Shown: positions 5,904 to 6,265 of the stretch, one piece after another
Position numbering within the stretch: the stretch's first letter is position 1
Layout of the letters: the number at the start of each line of letters is the position of its first letter
Source of the DNA: Crocinitomicaceae bacterium
GTDB lineage: Bacteria > Bacteroidota > Bacteroidia > Flavobacteriales_D > Crocinitomicaceae
Length of the DNA: 6,265 nucleotides
NCBI GenBank assembly: GCA_027084145.1
Contig: JALWLM010000160.1
Coordinates: 1-6,265 of the forward strand
Reading direction: 5' to 3'
Notes under the pieces: generated by a model
Seen by the model: only the letters and a program-made list of their open reading frames with translations
What the model was told of the DNA's origin: nothing
Database searches by the model: none
Program-made: the position numbers and the translations under genes

Positions 5904-6265
5904 CTAAAGTAACAACCTATCTAAAAAGTAACTTAACATTTTTTCAACTTCTATTTCCTTATTCTCTTTTGAGGAAATATCAGTAAGTCTTGGTAAATGA
6001 CTAGCAAAAAACAACTGATTATTTGTCATTTCAAAAAGATTAGAAGCTAAAGTGCGAGGATATTTAAAGTTTGGATTAACCTCTAGAATAATTGAGGAAA
6101 TAACTTCTATTAAGTCTTTATAACTTTGAAACATTCCAAAGGAATTTTCTTTATCAATTTCAAAAGTGTGATAAGCTTTTGTTCCTTCAAAAATGACTAT
6201 CCTATGTAGTTTGCTTTCATCAACAAATTCAACTAAAGAGTTATCCGCAGTTGCAAAGATTAATG
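5904..6265 (-). CDS. Hypothetical protein (5' partial, runs off the window)
   Basis: The minus-strand frame is open from the window edge to the TAG at 5906-5904, giving 119 visible C-terminal residues. The Met at 6134 is probably internal, because the frame continues upstream of it for 43 codons without a stop and without any ATG, GTG or TTG, so the true start lies beyond 6265. I do not recognise the family. The visible part begins with mixed strand-like sequence (IVIFEGTKAYHTFEI) followed by mostly helical, charged sequence, with YPRTLASNLFEM and FFASHLPRL in the middle and a leucine-rich end (MLSYFLDRLLL). There is no signal peptide, membrane segment or metal motif in this part. The mixed charged and hydrophobic composition looks like a real cytosolic protein. 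No terminator is evident after its stop. Confidence 0.72.
   Translation of the reverse strand, partial: LIFATADNSLVEFVDESKLHRIVIFEGTKAYHTFEIDKENSFGMFQSYKDLIEVISSIILEVNPNFKYPRTLASNLFEMTNNQLFFASHLPRLTDISSKENKEIEVEKMLSYFLDRLLL

Noticed and set aside
5904..6134. Free-standing 76-residue protein starting at ATG 6134.
   Set aside because: The same frame stays open for 43 more codons to the window edge, so the Met is probably internal to a longer protein.

Overview
The window looks like an ordinary chromosomal segment of an AT-rich member of the Bacteroidota, most likely Flavobacteriia. Four things point there. The protein sequences resemble that group. Shine-Dalgarno sequences are absent or weak. 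A near-perfect Bacteroidota-type promoter (TTTG-N20-TATTTTTG) lies upstream of the main operon. A short relic resembles the tail of a type IX secretion (T9SS) sorting domain. I see no tRNA, rRNA, CRISPR array, insertion sequence, phage gene or obvious new system.

Layout, left to right. (1) Bases 1-772, plus strand: the C-terminal two thirds of a MoeB/ThiF-type E1-like adenylyltransferase fused to a rhodanese domain (sulfur transfer for thiamine or molybdopterin synthesis). Its start is outside the window. (2) Bases 804-1775, plus strand: a GT9 (heptosyltransferase-like) glycosyltransferase with a GTG start, probably for cell-surface glycan synthesis. Its stop codon overlaps the stop codon of the convergent aroC. 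(3) Bases 1772-5465, minus strand: a tight three-gene operon read as rocD (ornithine aminotransferase), then a phosphoglucomutase/phosphomannomutase, then aroC (chorismate synthase). The junctions are only 1 bp and 3 bp, so the genes are almost certainly co-transcribed from the promoter at 5500-5531, although their pathways (arginine/proline, sugar phosphates, aromatic amino acids) are unrelated. (4) Bases 5466-5903: about 440 bp without an intact gene, holding the operon promoter and leader and, on the minus strand at 5602-5730, an orphan tail-like coding relic. (5) Bases 5904-6265, minus strand: the C-terminal part of an unrecognised protein that runs off the right edge.

Two start codons were revised. 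The phosphomutase starts at ATG 4222 and rocD at ATG 5465, rather than at the upstream TTG codons (4255 and 5489). The most noteworthy points are the T9SS-like relic, the AroC signature substitutions (T129 and C133), the loss of zinc cysteines in the MoeB/ThiF-like protein, and the in-frame double stop between the phosphomutase and aroC.
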